From assembly GCA_002286855.1 (NCBI GenBank), contig NRSV01000041.1, positions 62,001-126,000 of the forward strand: a stretch of DNA of 64,000 nt, read 5' to 3'. Below the pieces are notes generated by a model that worked only from the letters and a program-made list of their open reading frames with translations, had not been told where the DNA came from and searched no databases. The translations under genes and the position numbers were made by a program. The stretch is from Bipolaris cookei. Lineage: Eukaryota; Ascomycota; Dothideomycetes; Pleosporales; Pleosporaceae. How positions within the stretch are numbered: the first letter of the stretch is position 1; the number at the start of each line of letters is the position of its first letter. Below are positions 1 through 12,512 of the stretch, in pieces.

Positions 1-1477
1 CGCTTTCGAGAACCTCGGAGTCGACTCACTTCTATCTCTTACCATTTCTGCCAGGTTCCGCGAGGAGCTCGACATGGACATTCCTTCCACTCTCTTCACC
101 GACTGCTCCACTGTTGGTGAACTGAAGAAGCACTTCTCTCAGTTCGATGGAGCTACCATCGTCGAGGATGACTCTTCGGTCACATCCGACGAGCCTTCTG
201 GCGCGCCTACTCCTTTCGAGGCGCCTGCTGGTCAGAGTGACAGTACTCCTGCTAGCTCCGCTGGTAGCGACGACGGCCATGATGACATCAAGCCCTCGGC
301 TGCTACTGAGGGCGGTGCCAGTCTGGCCCGCAAGCTTGTGGCTGAAGAGATGAGCGTTGATGTCTCCGAGATTACCGACGACCTTGACCTCACCGACATC
401 GGCATGGACTCCCTCATGAGTCTTACTATCCTTGGTTCCATGCGTGAGGCTACCGGCCGCGATCTTCCTGCTGACTTCCTTACCGTCAACGTCACAATCA
501 AGGATATCGAGACTGCGCTTGGCATGCGTCCTCAGCCCAAGGCTGCGAAGCCTGCCGCTAAGGCTTCCTCCAAAGCCCCTCAGCTCTCTGAGGTGAACAA
601 GAAGCTCGCCTCGCTACCTGATGTCTCCAACCTGCCTCCTGCTTCCTCTGTCTTGCTCCAAGGTAATCCTAAGACCGCCACCAAGAAGTTCTTCTTGGTC
701 CCCGACGGTTCTGGCAGCGCGACTAGCTACATCTCCATCCCCAACATCTCTCCTAGCATGGCTGTCTACGGACTCAACTGCCCATTCATGAAGTGTCCTG
801 AGAAATGGACTTGTGGTGTTGAGGGTGTCTCCCGTCTTTACCTCAACGAGATCAAGCGCCGTCAACCAACTGGTCCTTACCTCATTGGTGGATGGTCTGC
901 TGGTGGTGTCATGGCATACGAAGTCGCTCAGCAACTTGTGAACGCTGGTGAAAAGGTCGAAAGCCTTGTTCTTATCGATGCTCCCTGTCCAGTCGCTCTT
1001 GATCCTCTCCCTGCTCGTCTTCACATCTTCTTCGACCAGATTGGTCTCCTTGGCACTGGCAAACCCGGCGGTACTCCTTCATGGCTCCTTCCTCATTTTG
1101 CATCTGCGATTCAGAACCTTAAGGACTACGATCCGACCCCCATGGACCCCAAGATCGCTCCCCCCGTCCTCGCCATCTGGTGCACAGATGGTGTCTGCCC
1201 AAACCCTGAGGACCCCCGCCCTCCCCCAGGTGAGGGAGAGGACCCAGCTCCCATGAAGTGGCTTCTCAACAACCGTACTGATTTTTCTGACAACGGTTGG
1301 GCCCAGCTTCTCCCCAAGGAGAACTTTCAATACGCCGTCATGGGTGGCAACCACTTCACTATGATGAAGGGTGATCACGTAAGTTACTTCGCCATCCATC
1401 TTTCGCCCGCAACATGCTAACATATCTCCCAGGGTGTTACGCTTGGAAAGCTCATTCAGCAAGGTCTCAAGCTATGA
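1..1477 (+). CDS. PKS1: Non-reducing polyketide synthase, C-terminal end (DHN-melanin type), partial
   Basis: The 5' end lies outside the window; codons run from base 2. Exons are 2-1378 and 1433-1477 with a 54 bp GT-AG intron, leaving 473 residues. Domains in order are the end of one acyl carrier protein (GVDSL, phosphopantetheine serine at residue 9), a Ser/Pro/Ala-rich linker, a second complete ACP (GMDSL, serine 137), and a thioesterase/Claisen cyclase with nucleophile serine 299 in GWSAGG, an acid in LIDAP and a histidine in GGNHF. Tandem ACPs plus this TE are typical of fungal synthases that make 1,3,6,8-tetrahydroxynaphthalene for melanin. The family call is strong; the exact product is inferred, because the KS, AT and product-template domains are not visible. 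No other melanin gene (reductase, scytalone dehydratase, Cmr1-type regulator) appears downstream, so any cluster would lie to the left. Confidence 0.93.
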
Positions 1478-4400
1478 TGGCTTTGTGTCTTCGATGTTCT
1501 CGATTGTAATCACCGCATATTGCATGCATCTCGTTATGTTTCAAGTGTTGAGTAATGAGATGTTGGCGTTGGAATTTTCTTCACTTCTTTGTCAGTATGG
1601 CATTTAAGATATCACATGGCGCAGGTTTCGGGGTCACGATAAAGTTTTTGGCGAAGTGGCCTGACTGGATGGCGTTTGGGGCTTGAATCTTCTGGGTTTT
1701 GATTCGACACTCCCGCACACGACTTGATTGGCTTATGTTCTTTCCTATGTTCACGTACCGTTATGATTGATAGTTTCGCTCTGTACGTAATGTTTTGGCT
1801 TCCGCAATGCAAGGGTAACTTCATAAAATCTGGTCTTTGTTGCCTCGACATGCCATTGTTGACTTTGATTGTCTTTTGGTTGGAGAGCTGTCTACTTCGG
1901 CAACCCTTACACAGCATGCTCCAATTCACGCGGTGTACCATGCGCTCTTTTCCAACACCACGTTTCGGTAACCGAGTCTTTCATCTATCCTGCGCAGAAT
2001 AGTTAATTACTTCTATCATTCGGCTCCGCAGCCCGGATTCTCGCACACCTTCCCAAACTCTATCGAGGTGGCCAGTGGTTCAATCTATTATGGTGTCACA
2101 GTACCCCACGCCTTCATCTAAACTATTTCCATGTCCAGATCCAGAACACAGCATACCACACCCTCTCTCCAAAACCCATGTGCATGATCGTACCAAGACA
2201 CGGCATGTGTCCCACCAACCAGCCGTTCTCCCCAGGTCCTCGGGACACATATTCACCAGCAACCAGCTACACACTGAAGCCGCCCTCATGGAAACACCAT
2301 GGTCTTCGCCCCCGCTTCCTTCCCTCTTCCTTCTTCCTACCTTCCCTCGCGGCAAATCTGGAATTTACCCAGCCAGTCTATCCCCCGCATTGCATGAGGA
2401 TCCCTCTCCAAGAAGCCGGCTGCAGGTACCCTCGTTACCAGCCCAAGCGAACGGATAAATGCCCGCATATCAAACATTCCACACAGATCCTGCCTTTTGT
2501 TGCTGCAATTCCCCCGGCTGCCCGTCCTCTGTGATACCAATACGATGCGCGCGCTACCTATGGTGAAGAGCTTGTTTGTTTCGGGTCGCTTGGGTGCCGC
2601 CCGGTAAAAGAAGGGGGGGTTTTGGCTATAAGGGATTAGATTGTGGCTTTTTTACTTGAGGTGTATTTGATATGTTCTCTTGCAGCGATACCGTAAGTGC
2701 AGGATGGTGAGGGTTTCTTCTATGCAGATGCGGCCCGTCGGGAATGGGACCATTTGGAGGGGCGGGACGGATCGATGGTGTTGGGTTCAGATTGGGTGGG
2801 TATTTGGGAATACTAGTGTGCGAGACCCCCTTTGTTGTGCTGTATGTTGGAGCAGATATGTAGGCCTATGGTGTTTGGTTTCCATGGGCTGGAAGTAATA
2901 GGTGCTATGTGAAGGTTTGATATGCAACGCTACTCCAGGGTTTTGGGTTGGTATGCAATTTACACTCGCGAAATATACTGATTTGGGTTTTGTTTGTTAT
3001 CATACCGGCATATGGGGGCTTGAGCGACAGAGTATCGGTGCCGATGAAGTACAATTCAGTTGTCGGGCAAACGACCCCAGGGCCTACTTCTTGGGCCGAG
3101 TGTTCGGGAATCACCCTGATTTTTGGTTTTCTGTTGTACAACCCTAGACTACAAGATATTTTGACAGACTCAGTCGTATATAAACGATAGCAAACGTATC
3201 CTGTTCGCCACCACTTCGCGCCACAGAATGTAATCTCATAATACTGAGATGAGCAATTTGCGAGTCACAGCTTGCACTGCACTGTTCTTAATCCGAACTT
3301 GTCTCCACGTCCATTTAGATTTGCAATTTGTCTTTCCCCAGGCCGTTCAGGCAAAACACCTTAGCCGTATGGTTCCAATAAACCCTTCACCGGGCGCTCG
3401 GTTCGAGCTACCTATCAAACACTGCGACGCACAGCGCTTCCGGTCAGCCTCGCGTTTCAGAGGATAGGCTAACCACGTGACCTTGTAAACTATGTCACTA
3501 GATATCCGTCTATGCGGCCACGCTTAAGGCGACTAATGTCACATCACACTCAGGCCATTTCTCAGAACATGGTATACGAAGCGAAGCTCAACAAGCGCAT
3601 GTCAGCTCAACGAGTCGTTGTACTCACCGATTGAACGGTTTCAAGTACGAGAGAGTGGTACCATGGAAGCAGTTGCGTTTACAGCAAAGCCACCGTACAA
3701 GGCCTAAGCGGTATCCTGGGGTTGCGCATTTAAGCTCCACTGTATACACTCGTATGCTTGGTTATCACATCGCCCTGCTCAGCTCGCAAGCGAGGGTGCG
3801 CCACGTCATGCAGGTGGCACAACATAGTACGAGACGCCTTACATCTTCACTACCCAGCCATCTCACCGCAAACGTGATATCGAGTAGAACCGAGGTTTCC
3901 ATGAATCATTGAATGAAGTCGTAGAGGAGCCTAAGGGAGCGAATTCGCCGATCGTCTCCAAGGCCTGATTGTGGGGACCCCCAGAACCCGTTTGACAGTT
4001 GTATTGTTGTGAATGCTGCATGCCTGATGAAATAAGCGGATCGTTATGTCGATCAATATCGAATGTCTAGCCTTATGCAAAACAGCTTTCCAAAAATGGA
4101 TAATGAAGAGCACAGTCTGGTCGGCAATGATTGTTTTACATGTGATTCGTATGCAAAAAACTCATGATATCGAATCCCTAGTAAATGGTAATACGATCCA
4201 ATATTCCGAACCAAAGAACTAAAGTCTGCTATTATTATCTGAGGCAGGGCGCATAAGAACACTCCGGGTGTATCCGCAGGTGCTGAAATTATCTTGGTAT
4301 GATGGCGGTAGCAAGCTGAGTCAATGTGTGTGATGGGAATCTGCCTGATTGACGATTGGGCCATGTTTGGCATGGTATGAGGACAAGACCCATTGCGATT

Positions 4401-5324
4401 ACAGAAGGTTCAGTTGGTGAGGATGCCGCGAGCTGATATGTTCGGAGAATAGTGAGGAGGCCCGAACGCGCAGAGCCAAGACCATCTACAGCTATTCCTC
4501 AAGTGGTGCGAAAGACACGGATGCAGCCGCTGATCGCAACCACCACGGGAAAACCGCTGACGTTTTTTTCTCTGATGATTAATTTTGTGGCGTGTTTTGT
4601 TACAGACAGGTCTGCAGGCTGGTCAAGGATAATGGACTCGTTCGTAATTGGATCGGCTCTCAACGTGGCTGAAAGCGGGCCATCAGCATATGTGCTTACA
4701 TCTTACCTCATGTCGGCCTTGCAGTAGCCTTCGATAGTCCATGATGCAAAGATCGGAGACGCGGTTACTATCTCCATAGCGCGCATGGGCATGCTCATTG
4801 TTTGCGCTAGGCTATCGGCTGTTAGCATATGCAGGATTGGGCATGGCCCTACAGTTCTTCGAATGCTAGAAAAGTCCAGCCACATATGTGGGGGGCCGCA
4901 TTGGCATTGATTGGAACTGAGCGCCTCAGAGATAGCGTCCTTGCAAGCGGCATTGTCATCGTGTCATGATCCTACAGATCAAAGGATTCGAGATTTTTTG
5001 AGGGAATTCCGGAGAAAAGTCTTCATGTAATCCTGATGCTTACTATGGTGTAGAGATGCTCCTCGCAGCGTTCAGTAGCGTAGGTCTGCTACAGGGGTCA
5101 GCATATCGGGTGCCAAGTGTCGAGATCACAATATAATTAGCTTAATATGACTAAACAGGTACAGATAGAAACCTTGCAAGGCCCGTAGTATAAGCGAGAA
5201 GGTAGAGCTGGGGGTGGAGCGGGGTGGAGATATATCAAGTGCCAAGAGCGGACATAGCGGGGCAGTTTTTCCGATGCGCGAAACAAACAACGCGCACTGC
5301 TAAAGTCTACAAGTCCAAGGCGCA
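1478..5324. other. 3.8 kb without a convincing gene
   Basis: The first few hundred bases are probably the PKS 3' UTR. The rest holds only short overlapping reading frames (longest 127 codons, around 2075-2458) with low-complexity Ser/Pro-rich products. It is not AT-rich and shows no terminal repeats or transposase. The one stretch that reads somewhat like protein is on the minus strand around 4700-4960: about 85 codons with no start codon of their own, followed by a possible GTAAGA donor near 4709. I did not recognise it. The interval also holds the promoter of the prefoldin gene. Confidence 0.6.
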
Positions 5325-6188
5325 ATGGCGGACGTAGCTAAAGCCGGGAGGTCAGTGACAATACAGAGCTGCTATGCCGCCAGTGAACACGAAGAGAGCT
5401 AACATATCAACAGCGAGCCTGCGAGTATGTGTACCGATACGTTCCTCTACCACGACCGACCTCTGACATAATGCCACTCTTCCAGCAAACCCGCGGGGCA
5501 TCCCTGTGGCTCCATTCATCGACCGAGTAGAAGACTATGTGACTGACCGCTCCGAGGTGGAATCCACCATCAACAACTTCAAAGAGATGATTTCGTACGC
5601 CTCCACTCATACCCATACCCCGACCCATCATCTAATCCATCCAACCCCCAGAAAATACCAATTCATGCAGCAAAACACACAAAGACGAGCTGCCGATCTC
5701 AAAGACAAGATCCCCGATATCCAGAAGACGCTCGAAACAGTCCGCTTCCTCAAGTCACGAAAGGACGATGCTGAACCGCTGGAGACAACCTTCGAATTAA
5801 ACGATACGCTCTATGCAAAAGCAGAGGTCCCGCCGACAGACGAAGTGTACCTCTGGCTCGGTGCAAATGTTATGCTCGCATACCCTATACCCGAGGCGGA
5901 GGAGCTACTGCAATCGAAGTTGGCCACGGCACGACACAGCTTGAGTACTTGTGAGGAAGATTTGGATTTCTTGCGGGAACAGATTACGGTATGTGTTTTC
6001 TCTTTTTTTTCTTGTTTGACTTTTGTGAAGTTTGTTTATTTTGGGGATTGTGAGTAGCTAATGAAGTTTTGCAGACGCTTGAGGTTGCGTTCGCGCGGGT
6101 GTACAATTGGGATGTTGCGCAGCGGAGGAAGGAGAGGGAAGGGGGGGAGTCGATAGAGGACAAGAAGCGTGGATCGCCTAACGGATAG
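5325..6188 (+). CDS. PAC10: Prefoldin subunit 3 (VBP1/Pac10 family)
   Basis: Five exons: 5325-5350, 5414-5424, 5486-5594, 5652-5988 and 6075-6188, giving 198 residues, close to yeast Pac10. Prefoldin is a cytosolic hexameric chaperone that passes unfolded actin and tubulin to the CCT chaperonin; this is an alpha-type subunit. The N-terminal segment GIPVAPFIDRVEDYV, a first coiled-coil helix (YQFMQQNTQRRAADLKDKIP), the central hairpin (LNDTLYAKAEV, VYLWLGANVMLAYP) and a second helix (LATARHSLSTCEEDLDFLRE) follow the family order. The second exon is only 11 nt. The start is the ATG of MADVAKAG, reached by splicing through it, with all phases consistent. The charged tail ends in KKRGSPNG. Confidence 0.93.
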
Positions 6189-6634
6189 GGTTCGAGAGGA
6201 CTGTGTTCTTATGTCCAATCTTGAGATTGTATGAAGAGAACGGAAAGCTAGCATCAGCATCAGACGAAGAAATGAAAAATGTACCATGGCACTCCTTTTT
6301 CACAATTCAAATATGAGTAGAGTATGAGTGTATCAGTGCCTCCAAGAATACAGTAAGTCAAAGAACCAAGAACACCAAATTTGTAACATTCTCCTATCGT
6401 TGAATTTTATAATATATATACCAGCTACCACATACCAAATTCCACTATCTCAAAAAAACCAGCAAGGTACACTCACTCCTTATATCCACTATTCACAGCC
6501 TTATTACATCTTTCCACCAGTCCCTCTCATCTATCTATCCATCCAACTATCCTATTCACATATACACATATTACCACCTACAAAAATCCCAATTGCCTCT
6601 TACCAAACCTTCACCTATTCCCTTCTCACATCAT
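6189..6634. other. Convergent intergenic stretch
   Basis: This lies between the 3' ends of the prefoldin gene and the secreted-protein gene. It is AT-rich and pyrimidine-rich on the plus strand and should hold both 3' UTRs. I see no gene in it. Confidence 0.6.
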
Positions 6635-8409
6635 CTATGCAACAACAAGCTTAGCAGCAGCATCACCAGCATCACTCTTCATAGGTTCCATATCCTTTCC
6701 AGTCTGTGCCTTGACATATTCGCTCATCATCTTGGTGATGGGAGCCTGGCCACCCCACATGTCCATCTCGGCCATCATATCGATTTGCTTCATGGTCATG
6801 ATAACGGAGCCCAGAGGAGCCTTGATGTCACCGTACTTGTCCTTGTTGTCCTGGCGGCGCTCAGGCTTAGCGGTCTCGGGCTTAGCAGACTCTGGCGCAG
6901 CGGACTCGGTGCCGTTGGTGGGGGCCTGGAGAGTGGGCATCTCGCCTTCGGGGGTCTTGGCGGTGGCAGCAGAGGACTCGGTAGCGGGAGACTCGGTGGA
7001 AGGAGCCGCGGTAGAGGGAGACTCGGTAGAGGGAGCAGAGCTGGAGCCGGCAGGGGCCTCGGCAGGAGTAGCAGTTGAGCCGGTAGGGGGAGTGGCTTCT
7101 CCTGCTGGGGCAGCAGCGGCAGCGGCACCGCCGCTCATGACTTGCATGGTGAGGATGTACTCTCCATCGATTTGGCGGACAGGGATGGCAATGCGCATGT
7201 TGGACATGTCAAGGACGGCATTGGCCTGAATGGGAGTGAAGGTGGGTGCGAGAAGAAGCTGAGCAGCGACGGGGTTAGGCTGATTGGTGGTAGGGGTAGT
7301 GCCTTGGACCTGGCGGGCAATCTCCTTCCTGAACTCAGTGCGGGAGAGACCACGGCGCTGGGTAGCGGCTCCACCAAGGCTGCCAGTTGCACCGCCGGGG
7401 TTCTGGAGAACGCTCCTCTGAGCGACGGCGATGGCGACGGCTCCAGTAGGCGGGACACCCATGGATTGCATCATCTTCTGGATGCGGACAGCGTTGACTG
7501 AGAAGAGATATCAGTCTGTGAACAGGTGTACAAGGTGTTTCAGGAAGACTTACTGGGCATCTGGACGACGGTGACTTGTTGGTTGAGGGTAGGGACGACA
7601 GCACCAAGGTTGGTGGTGACCGAGTAGCGGTAGTCGTTGACGGAGTCCTGGCCCTGAAGAGCAGCCAACATGCTGCTGTCAATGCCATCCTTGACATCAA
7701 CATTCATGGTCATGGGCTGGGTAGCACGGATGGACATCCTGAAGCCATCCTGGAACTCGTTCTCTTGGAGACCAGTGCCCTGGATACCGACAGAGGTGCT
7801 GCCATCGCTGCCAAAGGGAACGACAACGGTGTTGGTCTCAACAGTCTGGCGACCGACAACCATGTACTCACCATCCATCTGGCTACGCTTGACCATACGG
7901 ACAGTCATGTCGGTGGTGTTGACCATCCTCATCGTCTCTTGGATCATCCAAGTCTGTCGATCAGGTGAAAGCTTGGCCACATAGGTGTTGTCTGGCTGGA
8001 CTGCTACACTCTGGAGGTTCTGCATTGTCATGGCCATCTCGATCTGGCCACCGACCAAGTCCGTTGCACCATTGGTGCTGATGGTCATTGACTGGGGTGA
8101 GACGGCAACAAAAGGCTGTCCAGTCGTGCCAACAACCTGGTTGGCAGGGATTGAGGGGTTTTGTTGATTAACAATAATCTGCTGCTGTTTTTGAGAGAAG
8201 GTCTCGACCTTGGAGCGGTCGGGGAAGACAAAGGAGTTGAGTTTCATCTACGCTTGTTAGTTGTGAAGACTTCCTAAATCTAATGACTGTATACTTACAT
8301 CGCCATTGACGTTAAGCACTTGGTTGTACTGGACACTTTGCGACTGAGCGAACACCTGTGTACAGCTCAAGAAGGCAAGGAAAAGAGAAGTGACAGTACC
8401 GGACGTCAT
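6635..8409 (-). CDS. Secreted protein of unknown function with a duplicated motif and a Ser/Thr/Pro/Ala linker
   Basis: Three exons (8409-8299, 8247-7554, 7497-6635) give 555 residues. The start MTSGTVTSLFLAFLSC opens a clear signal peptide ending near VFAQS, so the protein is probably secreted or on the cell surface. The mature part has a beta-rich region; a motif ending in MDGEY near residue 156 recurs as IDGEY near residue 371, suggesting two related modules. From about residue 400 comes a low-complexity segment rich in Pro, Ala, Ser, Thr and Glu, likely O-glycosylated in fungi, then a short Met-rich tail. There is no GPI signal and no recognised catalytic motif. Both introns (51 and 56 bp) have GTAAG donors. 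I do not recognise the family. Expression as a protein is well supported; function is unknown. Confidence 0.85.
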
Positions 8410-9746
8410 TTTGAAAATAATAAAAGCCACCTGGGCGTTAGGAAGAAATATTAATTAAAAGAAGAGAAAAAAATAAGAAAACGAAGAAAGAAGAAAACAA
8501 AGATGGTTGAACAGACTTGCTGTGGTAGTGAGATGCTCCAATATTCAACAGTGGCGCTCACTTTTAATATGAATAATTGCGGTTTCGTCCAAGCCTTCAC
8601 GTCTTGGTTCGGCATACCTCCTTGCCGCCCATAGAGTTTCGAGTCTTACTACATGTGCGGATGGCGGAATGACCTGTAGCGCAGATTTGCATACCTGTTA
8701 GGCATACTGAGCTGCCCCGTAGTCAAAGGCCCCCCACTTGACATTGTTTGAAGTGGTCTCATTCGACTGTCTTACCCATCCTGACCATGGTCCTTACAAA
8801 TATGGTGTCGGCCAAGAGATTCCTCATAGCGACAGTGAAGCTTCTCTGCAAACATAGTTTCAAGCGTTAGGCAGAACATTTCTGCTGTATGTATGGAACA
8901 TATTTGCCGGGGACATGAACCCTAGTAATAGCCTATGATACTGTCCAGCGCATGACGAGACGGTCCAGGTCGATATCGGACGGCGGCACTGTTCTGAGAA
9001 CTTGTCTGGTAAAACAAGCTTTCTCCAAGTGTCACCGGCCACTGACTAAAAAGAAAGGCTTGGTTTGTATGCGAAGCACAAGTGTTTACGTTAGCTCTCG
9101 GACGCTACTTTCCAAAGGAAAGTCGCATAGGTAGACAGTTGCTTGCAGTAAAAGCACCAGTCTGCTCGAGAAGACAAAAAAACTTCCCCCAGTTCAGAGA
9201 ATCGCTGTGAGAATTGTCTGCTGACTCAATGGTGTTTCAAGCGATGTGCTTTCAATGTTCTGAAATCATCAAACGTTGATGTTTGGAGTTGTGTTTCGCG
9301 ATGCAGTTTGATGCACGAACACGATCGACCGGCTACTTTAGTTTCCGACTAGCGTCAGTTGGTCAACGCCGCCGAGTGCTAGAAGGACTCGCTGTGATTT
9401 TGCAGTACTGCTGTACACCTTCATTTTACGGAATGTGGTGATGCAATATTTATCAAGTTTGCGAGGTGACATGGTGGTTATTATGAAGTTGGCTCCTATC
9501 CTAGACTTGGATTGCTAACGGTTACTTACCTTAAGTTCCACAAAAGCAGTACCCAACTATCCACACATGAACAGATGTAGCATCTCAGATAACAAACTAT
9601 TCGTACGTAGCGTACGGCGGGTGGCGCCGAGGAAGTAGCCGTCGCCTGGATTCGTTCTACGGTATAATATATTTTACTGTACACATTACGCGCACTACCA
9701 GTGTCCCTTACACTTGTCTGTTTGTTTGCCAGTATTATCGAATCCC
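8410..9746. other. Intergenic, promoter side of the secreted-protein gene
   Basis: The right end abuts the 3' end of COG3 and the left end is the upstream region of the secreted-protein gene. An A-rich stretch at about 8430-8505 lies just upstream of that gene's ATG, in the likely 5' UTR. Only short chance frames are present. Confidence 0.55.
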
Positions 9747-12512
9747 TTACATCTTAATCTTCAAGCCCGTAGTGCCCGTTCTCTCTGTGCCTGTGCGCCC
9801 ACTAATAGCACCCATACTATCAGCGTTGCTACCGTCATCTTCATCACCATATTCTTGGTCGTTATCTGCAATGCCCAACCCCAGCGTGCCTACTTTGAAG
9901 ATGCTACTGCACCACTCACTGAACATGTCGGGGTCCCAGACACCATCTTCCCTACCCTTACCCTTGGCGCTCCGGCCGGATCCGTTCTGGTTGTTGAGAG
10001 AGGGCGCATATGAAGTATCGTACCAGTCTTCGTAGGTCTGGGTTACCGACTCCATGACGGCTGCGACAAGCATTTCACGTGTTCTCGCATCTGTGATATA
10101 TTCTTCCAGCTTTGAGCGTAGGAATGGTGTTTCGTGCTCAATGTTCTGCCGAATCTTGCTGATGCGCGCAGGAGCTTCGTTGATTGGCACCTTTTTATTG
10201 TTCTTTGTGTCGATCGGCGCTGTCATCCTGTTCACGAATTGGCCAGTAAAATCATTGATTGATTGACGTAGACGGGCGTCCACTTCTGCCTTTGCGTCCA
10301 GCATGTTTTCCACGACTTTAGGGATCAACAGGCCGACCAGGTTACGCGGGTTGAAAAGACCACCTCGTGCACGGAGTTCCCAGAAGGTATTCGTTACGCT
10401 GGAGAAGTTGTATTGAACCACAGTCTCTGGTGTAACGAACTCAATGTCAAAAGCTACGATTTGTTGTTTCAAGAGAAGCAAATGCGAAATGAGAAACAAG
10501 GCGGCATCTGTAGGTGATGTTGATTTAGCAAGGAGTGAACCGGCTTGGATGAGCGAGAGGGTGGTGCTGTGAACGATGCGGTGAGCTAGGTCGTCAAAGA
10601 CGGAGGACTATGGGCGACGTTAGCACAAAATTCAGCGGTGGATGATTTAACACATACATGCACAAGCCTGTAAATCTTACTGAGCAACCAAATAGCCTTT
10701 CGCAAGGTTGGATACCAGTCCTTGAACGCAGCTTCAGTGTTGAAATTCCACCGAGCATCGGAATCATCTTCGTCAACAATTGTGGGTGCATTTGGCAGTA
10801 ATGGCGTAGGGGGGGCCTCGGACTTTGGTTGCTTCTTGCCAGATAAGGCTGGTTGATTCGACTTGGTTCCGGAAGTTGCTTGTTTTTTGTTTTTCGCGGG
10901 GTAGTCGAGATCCTCTGGCTTTGGCTTGTATCTTTCAATATCATCCCGCAGGATGGCTAGAGATAAGAACACGAGGCGGTTTTGCGCATCTTGTAGTGCG
11001 GGGTGTACTATGACTGAGAAGTCAATTTTGTTGGCTTCCACTGGTAAGACCTCTTCTTCTTCCTCCTCCATATACCGTGTCTGTATTAAAGTGCAGAGTT
11101 CACATAGCTTGAGTATTTGGGTTTCGTGAATAGTCCGCGGTCTAAGATGGTCGTACAAGGGCTCACATACGGCTTCAAGAAAGTCGTACAACCCGCCATC
11201 GCCTTCGAACCACTCGCGCCATAGGCCACATTCGTCGAAACATATGCCACGGATGTAACTTATGCTACTGCGAGCAAATGCAACCAAGTCAGTCGACGTG
11301 CTCGGGGCTTGTGCAATCTCTCCAATCTTTTTTGTGATAATGGGGAGAATAAGGCGGCCGCGGGTGGCTGAGTAGCTCTGGTACAACTCGTTCATCAGAC
11401 TCTGATATTCCGCTTCTGCACCTGGAGCAGCACCAGGGGGAGGCACTGCACGCTTTTGTATTTCCATGCCAATGCTCTTCAATTCTGGTGCACCAACACG
11501 GAATTTGGCGTACAACAGTGCAGACATTGTCGTGTCGTTGAGCTGCCGGTCAGCTATCCGTTTCGCTACGTCTGCTGCAATTTCCCGCAGGGCTTCGGTA
11601 AAATGAACACGAATAAGAGTGAGGGCGCGAGTGAGCAACAAGCGGTACCTTGAGCGATATGTTTCAGCCTCGCGGTGTTTGGGGTGTGCTTGCATGTATT
11701 CCAGACAGCTGTCCAGATTGGCCAGCATTTCCACAAACTCATTGCCCCGTACAATCTTGCCTGCGCCTGGCGCATTGAGTCGCTTAGTCGTAGGCTCGAG
11801 GTATAGGTAGTATCGGAGGTTCTCCTCCATATCATCAGCAAGCTTGGTGATGCGCTTCTGGTCGTCGATGAGGCCTTCACATTTTGTGCGGAACGCATTG
11901 GTCTGCGCCTCGACAATCTTGAAGGATTCCGAGAGGGAGGTGAGGATGTCGAGGGTGTATGTGGTATCAGAGATGACGGTCTGGAGGTGGCTTCGCGTCA
12001 TGTGAAGCTGGTCTTGATAGCGTCTGGGGGCCATCAGTCAGCAACTCCTATGCCGTCCCAGTCTGGCAATGCATACCTGTACTCTTCATGGCTGGCTTCC
12101 AGCAGCTCGTCATTGACTCCGCCATACCATTCGGCCAACTCGAGTTCTGTATTAACATCCTCTTTTGACTTCTTCTTCTCCAATGCCTTTTCCTTCTTCA
12201 AGTGTGCCCGCACTACGCTGTAGAAGTCGCTGTATGACTTTGCGCGTCGGGCTACAGTCGCCGGGGGAGGACCGCCGAACTTGCCAGGGCGTTCTTCTTC
12301 TGCAGTCTCTACAATGGCTTCTGCGCGCTCGAAGTCAGCCTGACTCTCCTATACAAACAATCATCAGAAGTGCTCAAACATACCCATGCAGCGGATGGTG
12401 GGCTTACGCTTTCCTGCTTGAGCAGGCTCTCCCGTCGGCGGCGATTGCCCTTTTCCTGGGGCTTTGCCACACGCGGGACGAAGGCATTGTACCACGAGTC
12501 TCCTTCGTACAT
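9747..12512 (-). CDS. COG3: Conserved oligomeric Golgi complex subunit 3 (Cog3/Sec34)
   Basis: Four exons (12512-12408, 12348-12077, 12023-10658, 10607-9747) encode 867 residues. COG3 is part of lobe A of the COG tether for retrograde vesicles at the Golgi. The start MYEGDSWYNAFVP is followed by a basic KGNRRRRESLL segment and ARRAKSYSDFY. The Sec34 N-terminal domain follows, with long helices (TLDILTSLSESFKIVEAQTN, LDSCLEYMQAHPKHREAETY), then a conserved block (LYDFLEAVCEPLYDHLRPR, HETQILKLCELC). A low-complexity acidic and Lys/Pro-rich insertion lies near residues 560-640. The tail is disordered and Gly/Asp-rich. A longer frame reaches 12680 but begins with TTG, so the ATG at 12512 (AAAAAATATG context) is preferred. 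It is divergent from the Fmp25-like gene. Confidence 0.93.

Noticed and set aside
2075..2540. Overlapping plus-strand frames of 127 and 118 codons
   Set aside because: They are Ser/Pro/His-rich, overlap each other in two frames, and have no splice-linked extension or recognisable motif.
6593..7229. Plus-strand frames of 161 and 172 codons rich in Gly, Ala, Val and Leu
   Set aside because: They are antisense shadows of the Ser/Thr/Pro/Ala linker of the secreted protein.
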